Assembly (NCBI GenBank): GCA_947495295.1
Contig: CANLYJ010000002.1
Coordinates: 496,001 to 560,000, forward strand
DNA length: 64,000 nt
Source: an uncultured Paracoccaceae bacterium
GTDB lineage: Bacteria; Pseudomonadota; Alphaproteobacteria; Rhodobacterales; Rhodobacteraceae
Reading direction: 5' to 3'
Shown here piece after piece: positions 16,584 through 25,039 of this stretch (position 1 is the first letter of the stretch; each line of letters opens with the position of its first letter). A model generated the notes under the pieces. It made no database searches. It saw only the letters and a program-made list of their open reading frames with translations, and was not told the DNA's origin. The position numbers and the translations under genes were made by a program.

Positions 16584-17935
16584 CCGAAGACGCTTCGTAT
16601 CTTTTCTACCAGACCCGCAATCCGCGCCCGTTTCTGGATCGGGGCGAAGGGATCTACCTGATTGACGAGAACGGCAAGCGGTATATCGACGGCTCCTCCG
16701 GTGCGATGGTGTCGAACATCGGCCATTCCAACCCGCGCGTTCTGGCCAAGATGAAGGCGCAGATAGACAAGGCGACCTTTGGCTACAGGCTGCATTTCCG
16801 GACCCGCCCGTCCAAGGATCTGGCCGCCAAAACCGTGTCGCTGATGCCCGATGGGCTGGATCGCGTTTTCTTTGTCTCCGGCGGGTCCGAAGCGGTGGAA
16901 AGCGCTGTGAAACTGGCGCGGCAATATGCACTCACCCAAGGGGAGGCGAGCCGCTACAAAGTGATTTCACGGTTCCCGTCCTATCATGGCAGCACATTTG
17001 GAGCGCTGGAACTGACCGGCTATGATCCGTTGTGCAAACCGTTCATGCCAATGCTGCGCGAGATGCCCAAGATCACCGCACCCGCGACATATCTGGACCG
17101 CGATAATCTCAGCGAAGAACAACGCGGGCTGAAATATGCCGAATTCCTGCGCGACAAGATCATCGGAGAAGGCCCGGAAACTGTCCTTGCCTTTATCATG
17201 GAGCCCGTGGGCGGCGCGTCAACTGGCGCGCTTGTCGCGCCCGACAGCTATTATGGCCGCGTCCGCGAAATATGCGACGAGTTCGGTGTGCTACTGATCT
17301 ATGACGAGGTCATGACCGGCGCGGGGCGCACGGGCAAATTCCTTGCAGCCGAACACTGGGGGATCACCCCTGATATCGTGGCGATGTCCAAGGGCTTTGG
17401 TGCGGGCTACGCGCCACTTGGGGCCATTGTCGCGGGCGCGCGGCTGGTCGAGCCGGTGCTGGATGCGGGTGGCTTCTTGCATGGGTTCACCTATGCGGGC
17501 AACCCGATGGCCTGCGCAGCCGGGCTTGCCGTTCTGGAAGAGATGGAAGAGCAGAACCTGATCGAGAACGCTGCCCGTATGGGCGTGATTTTGATGACCC
17601 AGCTGCGCGGCCTGATGGACCGCTACCCATTTATCGGAGATGTGCGGGGCAAGGGGCTGTTGACCGCGTTTGAATTCGTGGCGGATCGCGACACGATGGA
17701 CCCTTTGCCAACCGTACTCAATGCCTATGATCGCCTGGTGGAACTGGCCTATGCGCGTGGATTGATCATCTATTCCCGACGCACACGTGGAGGTACATCC
17801 GGCGATCATTTCCTGCTGGCGCCGCCGCTGATCATCACCGAAGACCAGATCGGCGAAATGATGGGTATTCTGTGTGACGCGCTGGATGCCTTTGCGAGCG
17901 AAGCAGGTCTGCCCGTATCGGAGGAGGCCGCGTGA
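16580..17935 (+). CDS. Class III (omega) PLP aminotransferase
   Basis: A 451-residue aminotransferase of the acetylornithine/beta-alanine aminotransferase class. It shows the PLP-phosphate region [15 protein letters not shown], the metal-less class III block [15 protein letters not shown] (Asp that binds the pyridine N) and the Schiff-base lysine in [18 protein letters not shown]. The fold accepts omega- or beta-amino groups. Starts with GTG overlapping the ATPase stop and overlaps the CoA-transferase A gene by four bases. Being followed by a 3-oxoacid-type CoA-transferase, its product is most simply a 3-oxo acid, so a beta-amino acid substrate is my inference. Confidence 0.9.
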   Translation: MTEDASYLFYQTRNPRPFLDRGEGIYLIDENGKRYIDGSSGAMVSNIGHSNPRVLAKMKAQIDKATFGYRLHFRTRPSKDLAAKTVSLMPDGLDRVFFVSGGSEAVESAVKLARQYALTQGEASRYKVISRFPSYHGSTFGALELTGYDPLCKPFMPMLREMPKITAPATYLDRDNLSEEQRGLKYAEFLRDKIIGEGPETVLAFIMEPVGGASTGALVAPDSYYGRVREICDEFGVLLIYDEVMTGAGRTGKFLAAEHWGITPDIVAMSKGFGAGYAPLGAIVAGARLVEPVLDAGGFLHGFTYAGNPMACAAGLAVLEEMEEQNLIENAARMGVILMTQLRGLMDRYPFIGDVRGKGLLTAFEFVADRDTMDPLPTVLNAYDRLVELAYARGLIIYSRRTRGGTSGDHFLLAPPLIITEDQIGEMMGILCDALDAFASEAGLPVSEEAA

Positions 17936-18624
17936 AGCTCCCCAATAAGCAGAGCAGCATGGAAGAGGCCATCGCCAACATCAAAGACGGCGATACGGTT
18001 ATGCTGGGCGGCTTTGGTGTTCCGGGTACACCCTTTGCTCTGATCCACGCGCTTGTGCGCCACGGGGCGCGTGACCTCACGATCATCAAGAACGATGCCA
18101 ATGAACCAAATATGGGCGTCGATCACCTGCTGCAAAGCGGGTTGGTAGCGCGTTTGATCACCACCCATTTGGGCCTGAATGGCCACGCCATTGAGCTGAT
18201 GAACAGCGGCATGATCAAGGTTGAGTTCAATGCCCAAGGTATTCTGGCCGAGCGTATCCGTGCGGGCGGGGCCGGACTTGGCGGGTTCCTCAGCGATATC
18301 GGCATTGGCACGGAACTGGCCCAAGGCAAGCAGGTGATCGAGTTTGGCGGCAAGACCCAGATCATCGAACCTGCGTTACGTGCCGACGTGGCGCTGCTGC
18401 ACGCTGCACGCGCCGACAGCTTTGGTAATTTGGCCTATGTTGCCACAGCGCAGAATTTCAATCCGTTGATGGCCATGGCCGCGGATTGTGTCATTGCCGA
18501 AGTCGAAACCCTTCTGCCTTTGGGCAGACTTGCGCCCGATGACATTCATACCGCGGGAGTTTTTGTAGATCACGTGACCGAACTGGGTGCATTGTCCGAG
18601 GAATACGCCGTTGTCCAACGCTAG
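17932..18624 (+). CDS. 3-oxoacid CoA-transferase family, subunit A
   Basis: A 230-residue subunit of a family I CoA-transferase (AtoD/ScoA/PcaI type). The N-terminal region has DGDTVMLGGFGVPGTPFALI, the CoA-binding GGFG-x-x-G-x-P sequence, and later GAGLGGFLSDIGIGTELAQG. In this family, subunits A and B together move CoA from succinyl-CoA or acetyl-CoA to a short acid, often acetoacetate or 3-oxoadipate. Starts at GTG 17932 overlapping the aminotransferase stop. The exact acid cannot be read from sequence. Confidence 0.9.
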   Translation: MKLPNKQSSMEEAIANIKDGDTVMLGGFGVPGTPFALIHALVRHGARDLTIIKNDANEPNMGVDHLLQSGLVARLITTHLGLNGHAIELMNSGMIKVEFNAQGILAERIRAGGAGLGGFLSDIGIGTELAQGKQVIEFGGKTQIIEPALRADVALLHAARADSFGNLAYVATAQNFNPLMAMAADCVIAEVETLLPLGRLAPDDIHTAGVFVDHVTELGALSEEYAVVQR

Positions 18625-19264
18625 AGACAGAATGATCGCGCGCGCGGCCCGTGAAATCCAGCCCGGCATGGTGGTGAACCTCGGCATTGGCCTGCCGACC
18701 AAGGTGGTCAACCACCTGCCCGCCGATTTCCCCGTTTGTCTGCATACGGAAAACGGGTTGGCGGGGATCGGGCCGACTTTGCCCCCGGAACAGGCCGACC
18801 GAAATCTGATTGATGCAGGCGGAGCTTATGTGTCCACCATTCCCGGCTCGGCATTTTTTGACAGTGCTACAAGCTTTGCGCTGGTACGCTCGGGGCGGCT
18901 GGACCTGACCATGCTTGGCGCTTTTGAGGTCGCCGCCAATGGCGATCTGGCCAACTGGAAGATCCCCGGTAAGTTCTCTCCCGGAGTGGGCGGTGGCATT
19001 GAGCTGGCGCAAAAGGCGCGGCGTGTTGTCGTGTTGACGACCCATACCGACCGGGCGGGAAACCCCAAATTGAAAGACCATTGTCGCCTGCCGTTGACCG
19101 CGCGTGGCTGTGTCGGGCGGATCTTTACCGACATGGCCGTGATCGATGTGGGGCCGGACGGCTTTCATCTGGTTGAAACGGCCCAAGGCGTCAGCGTGGC
19201 CGAGATCAAAGAGGCTACCGACGCGGTGTTGACCGTTCCTGACACGACACTCCCCAGCTTTTGA
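18611..19264 (+). CDS. 3-oxoacid CoA-transferase family, subunit B
   Basis: The catalytic partner of the preceding gene (about 217 residues). GMVVNLGIGLPTKVVNHLP is the usual B-subunit opening, and the nucleophilic Glu lies in HTENGLAGIGP, equivalent to the family SENG. GGAYVSTIPGSAFFDSATSF and LGAFEVAANGDLANWKIPG are further family blocks. I place the start at TTG 18611, giving SNARDRMIARAAREIQPGM; the frame is open to an ATG at 18587, and an ATG at 18632 is also possible. The gene overlaps subunit A by 14 bases. Confidence 0.9.
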   Translation: MSNARDRMIARAAREIQPGMVVNLGIGLPTKVVNHLPADFPVCLHTENGLAGIGPTLPPEQADRNLIDAGGAYVSTIPGSAFFDSATSFALVRSGRLDLTMLGAFEVAANGDLANWKIPGKFSPGVGGGIELAQKARRVVVLTTHTDRAGNPKLKDHCRLPLTARGCVGRIFTDMAVIDVGPDGFHLVETAQGVSVAEIKEATDAVLTVPDTTLPSF

Positions 19265-19271
19265 GGCCACG

Positions 19272-20564
19272 ATGCAATCCGATCTGCAAAACCGTCTGTT
19301 TGATGCCGTGGATGCGGCTTTTGACAAACAAACCGCGTTTCTCAGTGAACTGACCTCCCACCCGTCTCTGCGCGGGCAGGAACAATCGGCGCAGGACTTC
19401 ATGACGGCTGAACTGACCGAGCGCGGCCATGAGATAGACCGCTGGCAGATTGACGTTGCCGACATTCAGCACTTGCCCGGGTTTTCACCGGTGCTTGGCC
19501 CCTACGAGGATGCGGTGAATGTGGTCGGCACACACCGCTCAAAAACACAAAAAGGCCGGTCACTGATCCTGAACGGCCATATCGACGTGGTGCCCACCGG
19601 ACCGCTGGAAATGTGGGACAGCCCTCCGTTCGAGCCACGCATCGCCGATGGCTGGCTTTATGGCCGTGGCGGCGGTGATATGAAGGCAGGACTGGCGTCA
19701 AACCTGTTCGCTTTGGATGCGCTGTCGGCCTGCGGCCTGGCACCTGCGGCGGACGTGTTTTATCAATCTGTGGTCGAAGAAGAATGCACCGGCAATGGTG
19801 CGCTTGCCTGTCTGGCGCGTGGTTATACCGCCGATGCAGCACTTATCCCCGAGCCGTTTAGCGAACATCTTGTCACGGCCCAGCTGGGCGTGATCTGGTT
19901 TCAGGTCCATCTTAAAGGGCGGCCAACACATGTCGCCTATGCGGGCAGCGGTGCAAATGCGATCGAGGCAGCAATTCCCTTGATCGACGCCCTGCATAAG
20001 ATGGAGCATCGCTGGAATGCCGCTGACAAGCGGCCCGCAGATTACGCCCATATGGACCATGCGCTGAACCTGAATGTCGGCAAGTTCGAGGGCGGCGACT
20101 GGACCAGCTCTGTCCCTGCATGGAGCACATTTGATGTGCGGATGGGGGTTTTCCCGGGGCAGTCGATAGAAGCCGCAAAGGCCGAGATCGAAGAGGTTAT
20201 TCTCGACGCTGCTCGCGAAAATGAATTCCTGCGCAATTCCTTGCCTGAGATCGTCTATCACGGGTTTCACGCCGAAGGGTATGCTTTGTCTCAGGACAGT
20301 TCGGTCATGGCGGCATCTGCGGTCAGCGCGCTCGATGAGGCCCATCAAAGCGCCACGGGTGAAGCCCTTGTGCGCGAAGCCATCACAGCCACAACAGACG
20401 CACGCTTCTTCGGGCTTTATGCCGATACACCTGCGCTGGTTTATGGCCCTCGCGCCGAGGCGATCCACGGCTTCAACGAACGGGTCGATCTGGAAAGCAT
20501 GCGCCGCGTAACCAAGGCCACTGCTGCTTTTATTGTTCGGTGGTGCGGTGTCGAAGAACGCTAA
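19272..20564 (+). CDS. M20 family metallohydrolase (ArgE/DapE-type deacylase)
   Basis: A 430-residue zinc-dependent hydrolase. Metal-binding signatures are LNGHIDVVPTG, GRGGGDMKAG and the catalytic Glu pair in VVEEECTGNGAL; the final metal His lies in EAIHGFNERVD. A dimerisation domain is inserted at roughly residues 215-330. ArgE/DapE-like enzymes of this length split N-acyl amino acids or small amides. It is distinct from the housekeeping DapE at 61136-62281. Only 7 bases separate it from the CoA-transferase. The likely role is removal of an acyl group from the imported compound or an intermediate. Confidence 0.88.
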   Translation: MQSDLQNRLFDAVDAAFDKQTAFLSELTSHPSLRGQEQSAQDFMTAELTERGHEIDRWQIDVADIQHLPGFSPVLGPYEDAVNVVGTHRSKTQKGRSLILNGHIDVVPTGPLEMWDSPPFEPRIADGWLYGRGGGDMKAGLASNLFALDALSACGLAPAADVFYQSVVEEECTGNGALACLARGYTADAALIPEPFSEHLVTAQLGVIWFQVHLKGRPTHVAYAGSGANAIEAAIPLIDALHKMEHRWNAADKRPADYAHMDHALNLNVGKFEGGDWTSSVPAWSTFDVRMGVFPGQSIEAAKAEIEEVILDAARENEFLRNSLPEIVYHGFHAEGYALSQDSSVMAASAVSALDEAHQSATGEALVREAITATTDARFFGLYADTPALVYGPRAEAIHGFNERVDLESMRRVTKATAAFIVRWCGVEER

Positions 20565-20621
20565 GCAAGAGCTTGAGGGCCAGAGCCCAAGCTTCGCACG
20601 ACATATTTTGAAAGAGGCCCC

Positions 20622-21779
20622 ATGGCTATCCTGACACAAACGCAAATAGCGACACTGACAGCGCTTCGCCATGAACTTCATCGGCGCCCTGAAGTCTCGG
20701 GCGATGAGTTTGAGACAGCAAAGCGCATCACACAAGAACTGACCTCACTTGGGGCGGATCAGATCTGGCAGGGGCTGGGTGGCCATGGGGTTGCGGCAGC
20801 TTTTAACGGCGCGGTGGATGGCCCAACCGTGCTTCTGCGCTGTGAACTTGACGGGCTACCGATTCATGAGATTTCCGATGTTGCTCACAAATCCGAAAGC
20901 GAGGGCAAAGGGCATCTCTGCGGTCATGACGGGCATATGGTGTCGATGCTGGGTGTGGCTATGGCGCTCGCGCAGCGGCCCGCCTCGGGCCGCGTAATCC
21001 TGCTGTTCCAGCCTGCCGAAGAAACCGGCGCAGGGGCCAAGGCGGTCATCGAAGACCCCCACTGGCCGGAAATCCGCCCCGACTATGCTTTTGCCTATCA
21101 CAACGTGCCAGGCCGCCCGCTGGGCGAGGTGGGGTTGCGCGCAGGCCCGAGCAATTGCGCGTCACGCGGGATGCAGATCCTGCTTGAGGGCAAAAGCTCT
21201 CATGCGGCGGCCCCTGAAGACGGGGTGTCCCCGGGGATGAGCATGGCCAGTCTGATGCAGGCCTTGCCAGCACTGAGCAACGGCACGGTTGGAGCAGAGG
21301 ATTTTGCGCTCGCCACGCTGACCCATGCCCAATTGGGTGAACCGACATTTGGCATTGCACCGGGGTGGGGGGAACTGCGGGTGACACTGCGTTGCATGAC
21401 TGATACGCGCATGGACCAGCTGATGCGCGAGGCCCGGGCGCTCGCTCTGCAATATGGCGGTGATCTTTCGGTTGAATATCACTGGCACGATGTCTTTTTA
21501 TCGGTGACCAACGATCCGGACGCGACAGACATCGCTCGCAAGGTTGCGCGGTCCCAGCGCCACAAGCTTTACGAAATGCCACTTCCGATGCGCTGGTCCG
21601 AGGATTTTGGCCGTATTGGCGGGGATGGAGCAAAGGCGACCATGCTTTATGTGGGCGCAGGTGAAAACCACCCGCAATTGCACAACCCTGACTATGATTT
21701 CCCTGATGCGCTGATCCCGAGTGTGACTGATCTGTTCTATGGAATTATTGCGGACACCCTTGGGACCACGTGGGGCTGA
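20622..21779 (+). CDS. M20D family amidohydrolase (hippurate/IAA-amino acid hydrolase type)
   Basis: A 385-residue amidohydrolase. Its opening LRHELHRRPEVSGDEFETAK, then LRCELDGLPI, HLCGHDGHMVSMLG (metal-binding Cys and His) and LFQPAEETGAGAKAVIEDP (catalytic Glu) are characteristic of M20D enzymes that hydrolyse N-acyl amino acids. KSSHAAAPEDG marks the start of the lid domain. A 57-base gap separates it from the preceding M20 hydrolase. Having two different M20 hydrolases in one operon suggests either two acyl substrates or two sequential amide cleavages. Confidence 0.88.
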   Translation: MAILTQTQIATLTALRHELHRRPEVSGDEFETAKRITQELTSLGADQIWQGLGGHGVAAAFNGAVDGPTVLLRCELDGLPIHEISDVAHKSESEGKGHLCGHDGHMVSMLGVAMALAQRPASGRVILLFQPAEETGAGAKAVIEDPHWPEIRPDYAFAYHNVPGRPLGEVGLRAGPSNCASRGMQILLEGKSSHAAAPEDGVSPGMSMASLMQALPALSNGTVGAEDFALATLTHAQLGEPTFGIAPGWGELRVTLRCMTDTRMDQLMREARALALQYGGDLSVEYHWHDVFLSVTNDPDATDIARKVARSQRHKLYEMPLPMRWSEDFGRIGGDGAKATMLYVGAGENHPQLHNPDYDFPDALIPSVTDLFYGIIADTLGTTWG

Positions 21780-21781
21780 CT

Positions 21782-22900
21782 ATGTTCGAAGCGCCCGTTT
21801 CAAGCTCTTGGTGTGAAATCCATTGTGATCGTATTTCAAGGAACCTAGAGCTGACGCTCAAACTGATCCCTGACGGAGTTCATTTTTGTGCGGTGATGAA
21901 GGCGGATGCTTATGGGCACGGCATCGGGCGGGTCGTTCCTCTGCTTATGCGACAAGGGGTCAGCCGTATCGGAATTACCTCGAACGCCGAAGCCCGCGCC
22001 GTGCGTGATGCAGGGTTTTCCGGCAGGTTGATCCGCTTGCGTGCAGCAACTCCACAAGAAATGGCAGCGGCGACGGTTGATCGTGTTGAAGAACAGATCG
22101 GTTCATTATGGGCTGCCAAACAGCTGCGCCAAATCATCGGTTCCGGCGTCCAGATGCCAAGAGTTCACCTTGCATTGAACGCCGATGGCATGTCGCGCGA
22201 CGGGTTGGAGATTTCGACCAGAGCCGGGCAAGAGGATTGTCGGGACATCATTGACGAGGTCGGCCCCAATGTCGTTGGCATCTGCACCCATTTTCCGACA
22301 AATGAACCGGCGCCTCTCAGACAAAGTTCAGAGCTGTTCAAGCAGCAGGTCGCATGGATCTGTGCCGACAGTGACCTGAGAAGATCGGACCTTCTCGTCC
22401 ATGCGGGCAGCACGCTGACGTTGCTATCGGGAGAACCGGTAGAGACCGACATGTACCGCTGCGGTGCCATCCTCTATGGCATCCTGAACCCCGAACTCGG
22501 CTTCCGTCCGACCATGGAACTCAAATCACGTGTGGTTCATCTGGGGGATTACCCCAAGGGATCAACCGTGGGGTATGATCGCGACAGCTGTCTGGACAGG
22601 GATCTTCGCCTGGCCTGCATTTCAATCGGGTACGCCGCCGGTTACAGCCTGATCGCACAGGATCGCGGTGCGGTCCTGATCCGAGGCAAACGCGTCCCTG
22701 TCTTGGGCAAGGTTTCGATGAATTCCATCGTCGCGGATGTGACCGAGATACGCGATGTTCAGGTCGGTGACGAAGCAATAATGTTTGGCGGGAACGGCCC
22801 AGAAGCGATTGGTCCCGATACGGCCGTCACGCAATTCGGCACGATCCTGCCGGATTTGTTTTCTGACTGGGGAATGCGAAATCCGCGGACTTATCGCTGA
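21782..22900 (+). CDS. Alanine racemase-family PLP enzyme
   Basis: A 372-residue fold-III PLP enzyme. The Schiff-base lysine lies in FCAVMKADAYGHGIGRV, the second catalytic residue Tyr in ISIGYAAGYSL (Tyr265 region of Alr), and VPVLGKVSMNSIVADVT is the C-terminal beta-domain block. It ends the catabolic operon, overlapping or abutting the M20D gene. I use the ATG at 21782; a GTG at 21770 is also in frame. In this setting the enzyme more likely inverts the configuration of a catabolic substrate or released amino acid than supplies D-alanine for the wall, which is inference. Confidence 0.88.
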   Translation: MFEAPVSSSWCEIHCDRISRNLELTLKLIPDGVHFCAVMKADAYGHGIGRVVPLLMRQGVSRIGITSNAEARAVRDAGFSGRLIRLRAATPQEMAAATVDRVEEQIGSLWAAKQLRQIIGSGVQMPRVHLALNADGMSRDGLEISTRAGQEDCRDIIDEVGPNVVGICTHFPTNEPAPLRQSSELFKQQVAWICADSDLRRSDLLVHAGSTLTLLSGEPVETDMYRCGAILYGILNPELGFRPTMELKSRVVHLGDYPKGSTVGYDRDSCLDRDLRLACISIGYAAGYSLIAQDRGAVLIRGKRVPVLGKVSMNSIVADVTEIRDVQVGDEAIMFGGNGPEAIGPDTAVTQFGTILPDLFSDWGMRNPRTYR

Positions 22901-22903
22901 TAA

Positions 22904-22934
22904 GAAAGTGCAACTCATCCGGCGGCGCACTTTC
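22904..22934 (+). terminator. Possible terminator of the catabolic operon
   Basis: GAAAGTGC (22904-22911) and GCACTTTC (22927-22934) form an 8-base perfect stem with a 15-base loop, directly after the racemase stop. There is no T-run, so termination may need Rho. Confidence 0.4.
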
Positions 22935-23030
22935 CCCATAACCCGTTCTTGGAACCCCGCACACGAACAACGGCACGCTGTCGCCCGTTAACGATGAAAA
23001 ATGACAGCTCTAACTGGAAAAGGCAGATGC

Positions 23031-23298
23031 CTAGGGTCAGGACCCATTAATTCCGCTCCGCTGGTTTGACAGATTTTTCGTGTGACAAGGCGCATCTGCG
23101 CAGGAACTCTGGTTGAATTTCAAGCGGTTGCAACGCAGCTCACGCGGAAAATCCGGCAAATCCTGCGGACGTCAAAACCGCTTCATCTCAGCGGCGTGAG
23201 CCATTTGCGAATAACCCGTTATTCGCTGCATAACTCAAACCCCTGATATTTTGCGGTTTTGGCGCCAGCGGAGCGGAATTAATGGGTCCTGACCCTAG
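23031..23298. mobile_element. MITE-like element with 30-base terminal inverted repeats and CTAG flanks
   Basis: A perfect 35-base inverted repeat (23030-23064 and 23265-23299) bounds a 200-base non-coding core. CTAG stands at both outer edges (23031-23034, 23295-23298), consistent with a 4-base target duplication of the IS5-group type, leaving an element of 260 bases with termini GGTCAGGACCCATTAATTCC. No transposase frame is inside. The rest of the 22901-23450 gap shows no gene. Confidence 0.75.
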
Positions 23299-23450
23299 GA
23301 AACTTCGGGCACCTCAATAGAAGGAAGCATTATGCGCTGCCCGAGAGGGGACACGTTCGTCACCGGGCCGCCACAACCACGTACGCTGTCAGCGCAGCAA
23401 TACAGCGACAGCGATCACGCTACCAATCATGTCTGCGGAATCCGCCCAGT

Positions 23451-24431
23451 TTACCGTGACAGTGATTTTCGCAATTTGGATAAGCCTTTGCTCTTCTCTT
23501 TCGCTGGCTTATCTGATGTTTCGCGTAGCAACTGGGCTCTTTTGGAACGTAGATCAGCTTCGAAAGCGAACTTGGTTTTATCACCCGCACGCAGATACTT
23601 CGCCGTGTGCTCTGGCGTGAAAAGTGGCGTATCTGCAATAGGCGCCATCGATGCTGCCTGGCGGAAGACCCCTTTCATCATTTGCCAAACCTGCGTCTTT
23701 CGAAGTTTGTCGGGGCTAAGAAGCTCAACACGTTTGATAAAAAAGGCGTTGAACTCGATAGCGGCGCCTTCGAACCGTCCCTGCTGCTTTAGGGAAATAA
23801 GTTCAAACCCTTTGTCAAACAGGAACTGATAGATATCAGAAGCGAGCCCTTGCCCCTTATAGAGCGGCAGCAAATGTACTTCTAACTCGATACAAAGTGC
23901 CTCTCTGATATGCGGCCCCATCCCCTGCAAGACCGAAAACTCAAACCCCTGCGTGTCAATCTTCAGGAATTCAATTGAAGGTAGTTCCAGTTCAGAGACG
24001 ATATCATCATAGCGGCGCAGCTCAATTTCAATCTCCTTCTCAACCTCGAACCACGATCTGATTGGATAAAACGCGAGAACACCCATGTTAGGCTCAAGAA
24101 CCGACGAACAACCTGCCTCTCGTGTTACGTGTAGCGTCGCAGCCCCATTTTCCGCGCCAAGACCATATTCCGAGATGATCGCAGTGGGATACTTTTCGCG
24201 CAGCGCGGCGGCGGCCACCGGCTCTGGTTCAAAGCCAACCCAATGCAGTCTCCCCATGTCATACAGCAGGTCAAAATCTTCTGATAGTTTTCCTCTTGCA
24301 CCAACGTCGCACAGAACGAAGTCTGTTTCGCTGGCATCAAGATGATTCAATGCAGCCTCTAAGAATGCTCGGTTCAATTCGGTGCTCCGGTTGGGGGCTG
24401 AGCGCACGGAATTTCGCGGCACGCCGCACAT
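23451..24431 (-). CDS. FkbM-family SAM-dependent methyltransferase
   Basis: A 326-residue protein with the FkbM layout: a SAM-binding stretch VLCDVGARGKLSEDFDLL, HWVGFEPEPVAAAALREKYP at the acidic ribose-binding position, then the FkbM hallmark IEFLKIDTQGFEFSVLQGM and an L-x-x-x-GFELISL strand near the end. FkbM enzymes O-methylate sugars and other hydroxyls and are common in capsule and O-antigen loci. The C-terminal 60 residues are highly basic (KPAKEKSKGLSKLRKSLSR) and outside the domain. It is divergent from the capsule-modification genes that start at 24660. Confidence 0.88.
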   Translation of the reverse strand: MCGVPRNSVRSAPNRSTELNRAFLEAALNHLDASETDFVLCDVGARGKLSEDFDLLYDMGRLHWVGFEPEPVAAAALREKYPTAIISEYGLGAENGAATLHVTREAGCSSVLEPNMGVLAFYPIRSWFEVEKEIEIELRRYDDIVSELELPSIEFLKIDTQGFEFSVLQGMGPHIREALCIELEVHLLPLYKGQGLASDIYQFLFDKGFELISLKQQGRFEGAAIEFNAFFIKRVELLSPDKLRKTQVWQMMKGVFRQAASMAPIADTPLFTPEHTAKYLRAGDKTKFAFEADLRSKRAQLLRETSDKPAKEKSKGLSKLRKSLSR

Positions 24432-24659
24432 TTAGCGTTATGCTGACATAACTTTCTGATGCTCAATGGTCTAGCAGAATTGATCGTGCTCTTATCCGTT
24501 GTTGCCCATCCGCGCGATGGATTACGAATGTAACAGGCCCACACTGTGCGTCACTTGGCGCCAAGGTTGAAGGGGCGTGACACATGCAATCTAAATCGGA
24601 TAGGTAGTCACAACCGGCTCTCTTGAAGAGGGCAGTATGAGCCCCGGAGAGCCTGTTTC

Positions 24660-25037
24660 TTGAAGCGCCTTGTTATTGATCTTGACCACACAATCACATC
24701 AGGTGATAGCGCGGACTATGCAGAGGTTTCACCGCAGTCGTCCGTTGTAACAAGGCTAAGGGAATACAAAGCTGCCGGGTTCGAGATTGTCATTCATACC
24801 AGTCGGAGCATGCGAAGCTACGAAGGTAATATTGGCAAGATCGTTGCACACACAACACCAACGATCATCGCGTGGCTTCAGCTGCATGACGTACCTTACG
24901 ATGAAATTTGGGTCGGCAAGCCCTGGTGCGGCACCGAGGGGTTTTACGTCGATGACAAAGCGATCCGACCGGATGAGTTTGAAAAGCTCTCTTATGAAGA
25001 AATCAAACTTCTTACGTCCTCAAAACGCGAGACATAG
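24660..25037 (+). CDS. Small HAD-like phosphatase of capsule gene clusters
   Basis: A 125-residue cap-less HAD protein. Motif I is VIDLDHTITSGD (nucleophile Asp and general acid Asp), motif II is IHTSRSMRSYEG, Lys of motif III lies in VGKPWCG and motif IV is FYVDDKAIRP. Short HAD proteins of this kind are found in Campylobacter-type and other capsule clusters. Start is TTG 24660 with GGAGA at 24646-24650. The next gene starts two bases after its stop. It may remove a phosphate from a precursor that the next two enzymes activate, which is inference. Confidence 0.8.
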   Translation: MKRLVIDLDHTITSGDSADYAEVSPQSSVVTRLREYKAAGFEIVIHTSRSMRSYEGNIGKIVAHTTPTIIAWLQLHDVPYDEIWVGKPWCGTEGFYVDDKAIRPDEFEKLSYEEIKLLTSSKRET

Positions 25038-25039
25038 CC

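Noticed and set aside
19272-20564. Second dapE
   Set aside because: It shares M20 motifs with DapE but is about 50 residues longer, lies in a catabolic operon, and the true DapE is at 61136-62281 next to dapD.
19698-20735. A 345-codon minus-strand frame opposite the M20 hydrolase
   Set aside because: The plus strand carries the metal-binding motifs of the M20 family. The antisense frame has none.
23031-23298. CRISPR array or structured RNA gene at the inverted repeat
   Set aside because: There are only two copies, inverted, and with CTAG at both edges. This is a transposon-end arrangement, not an array with spacers.
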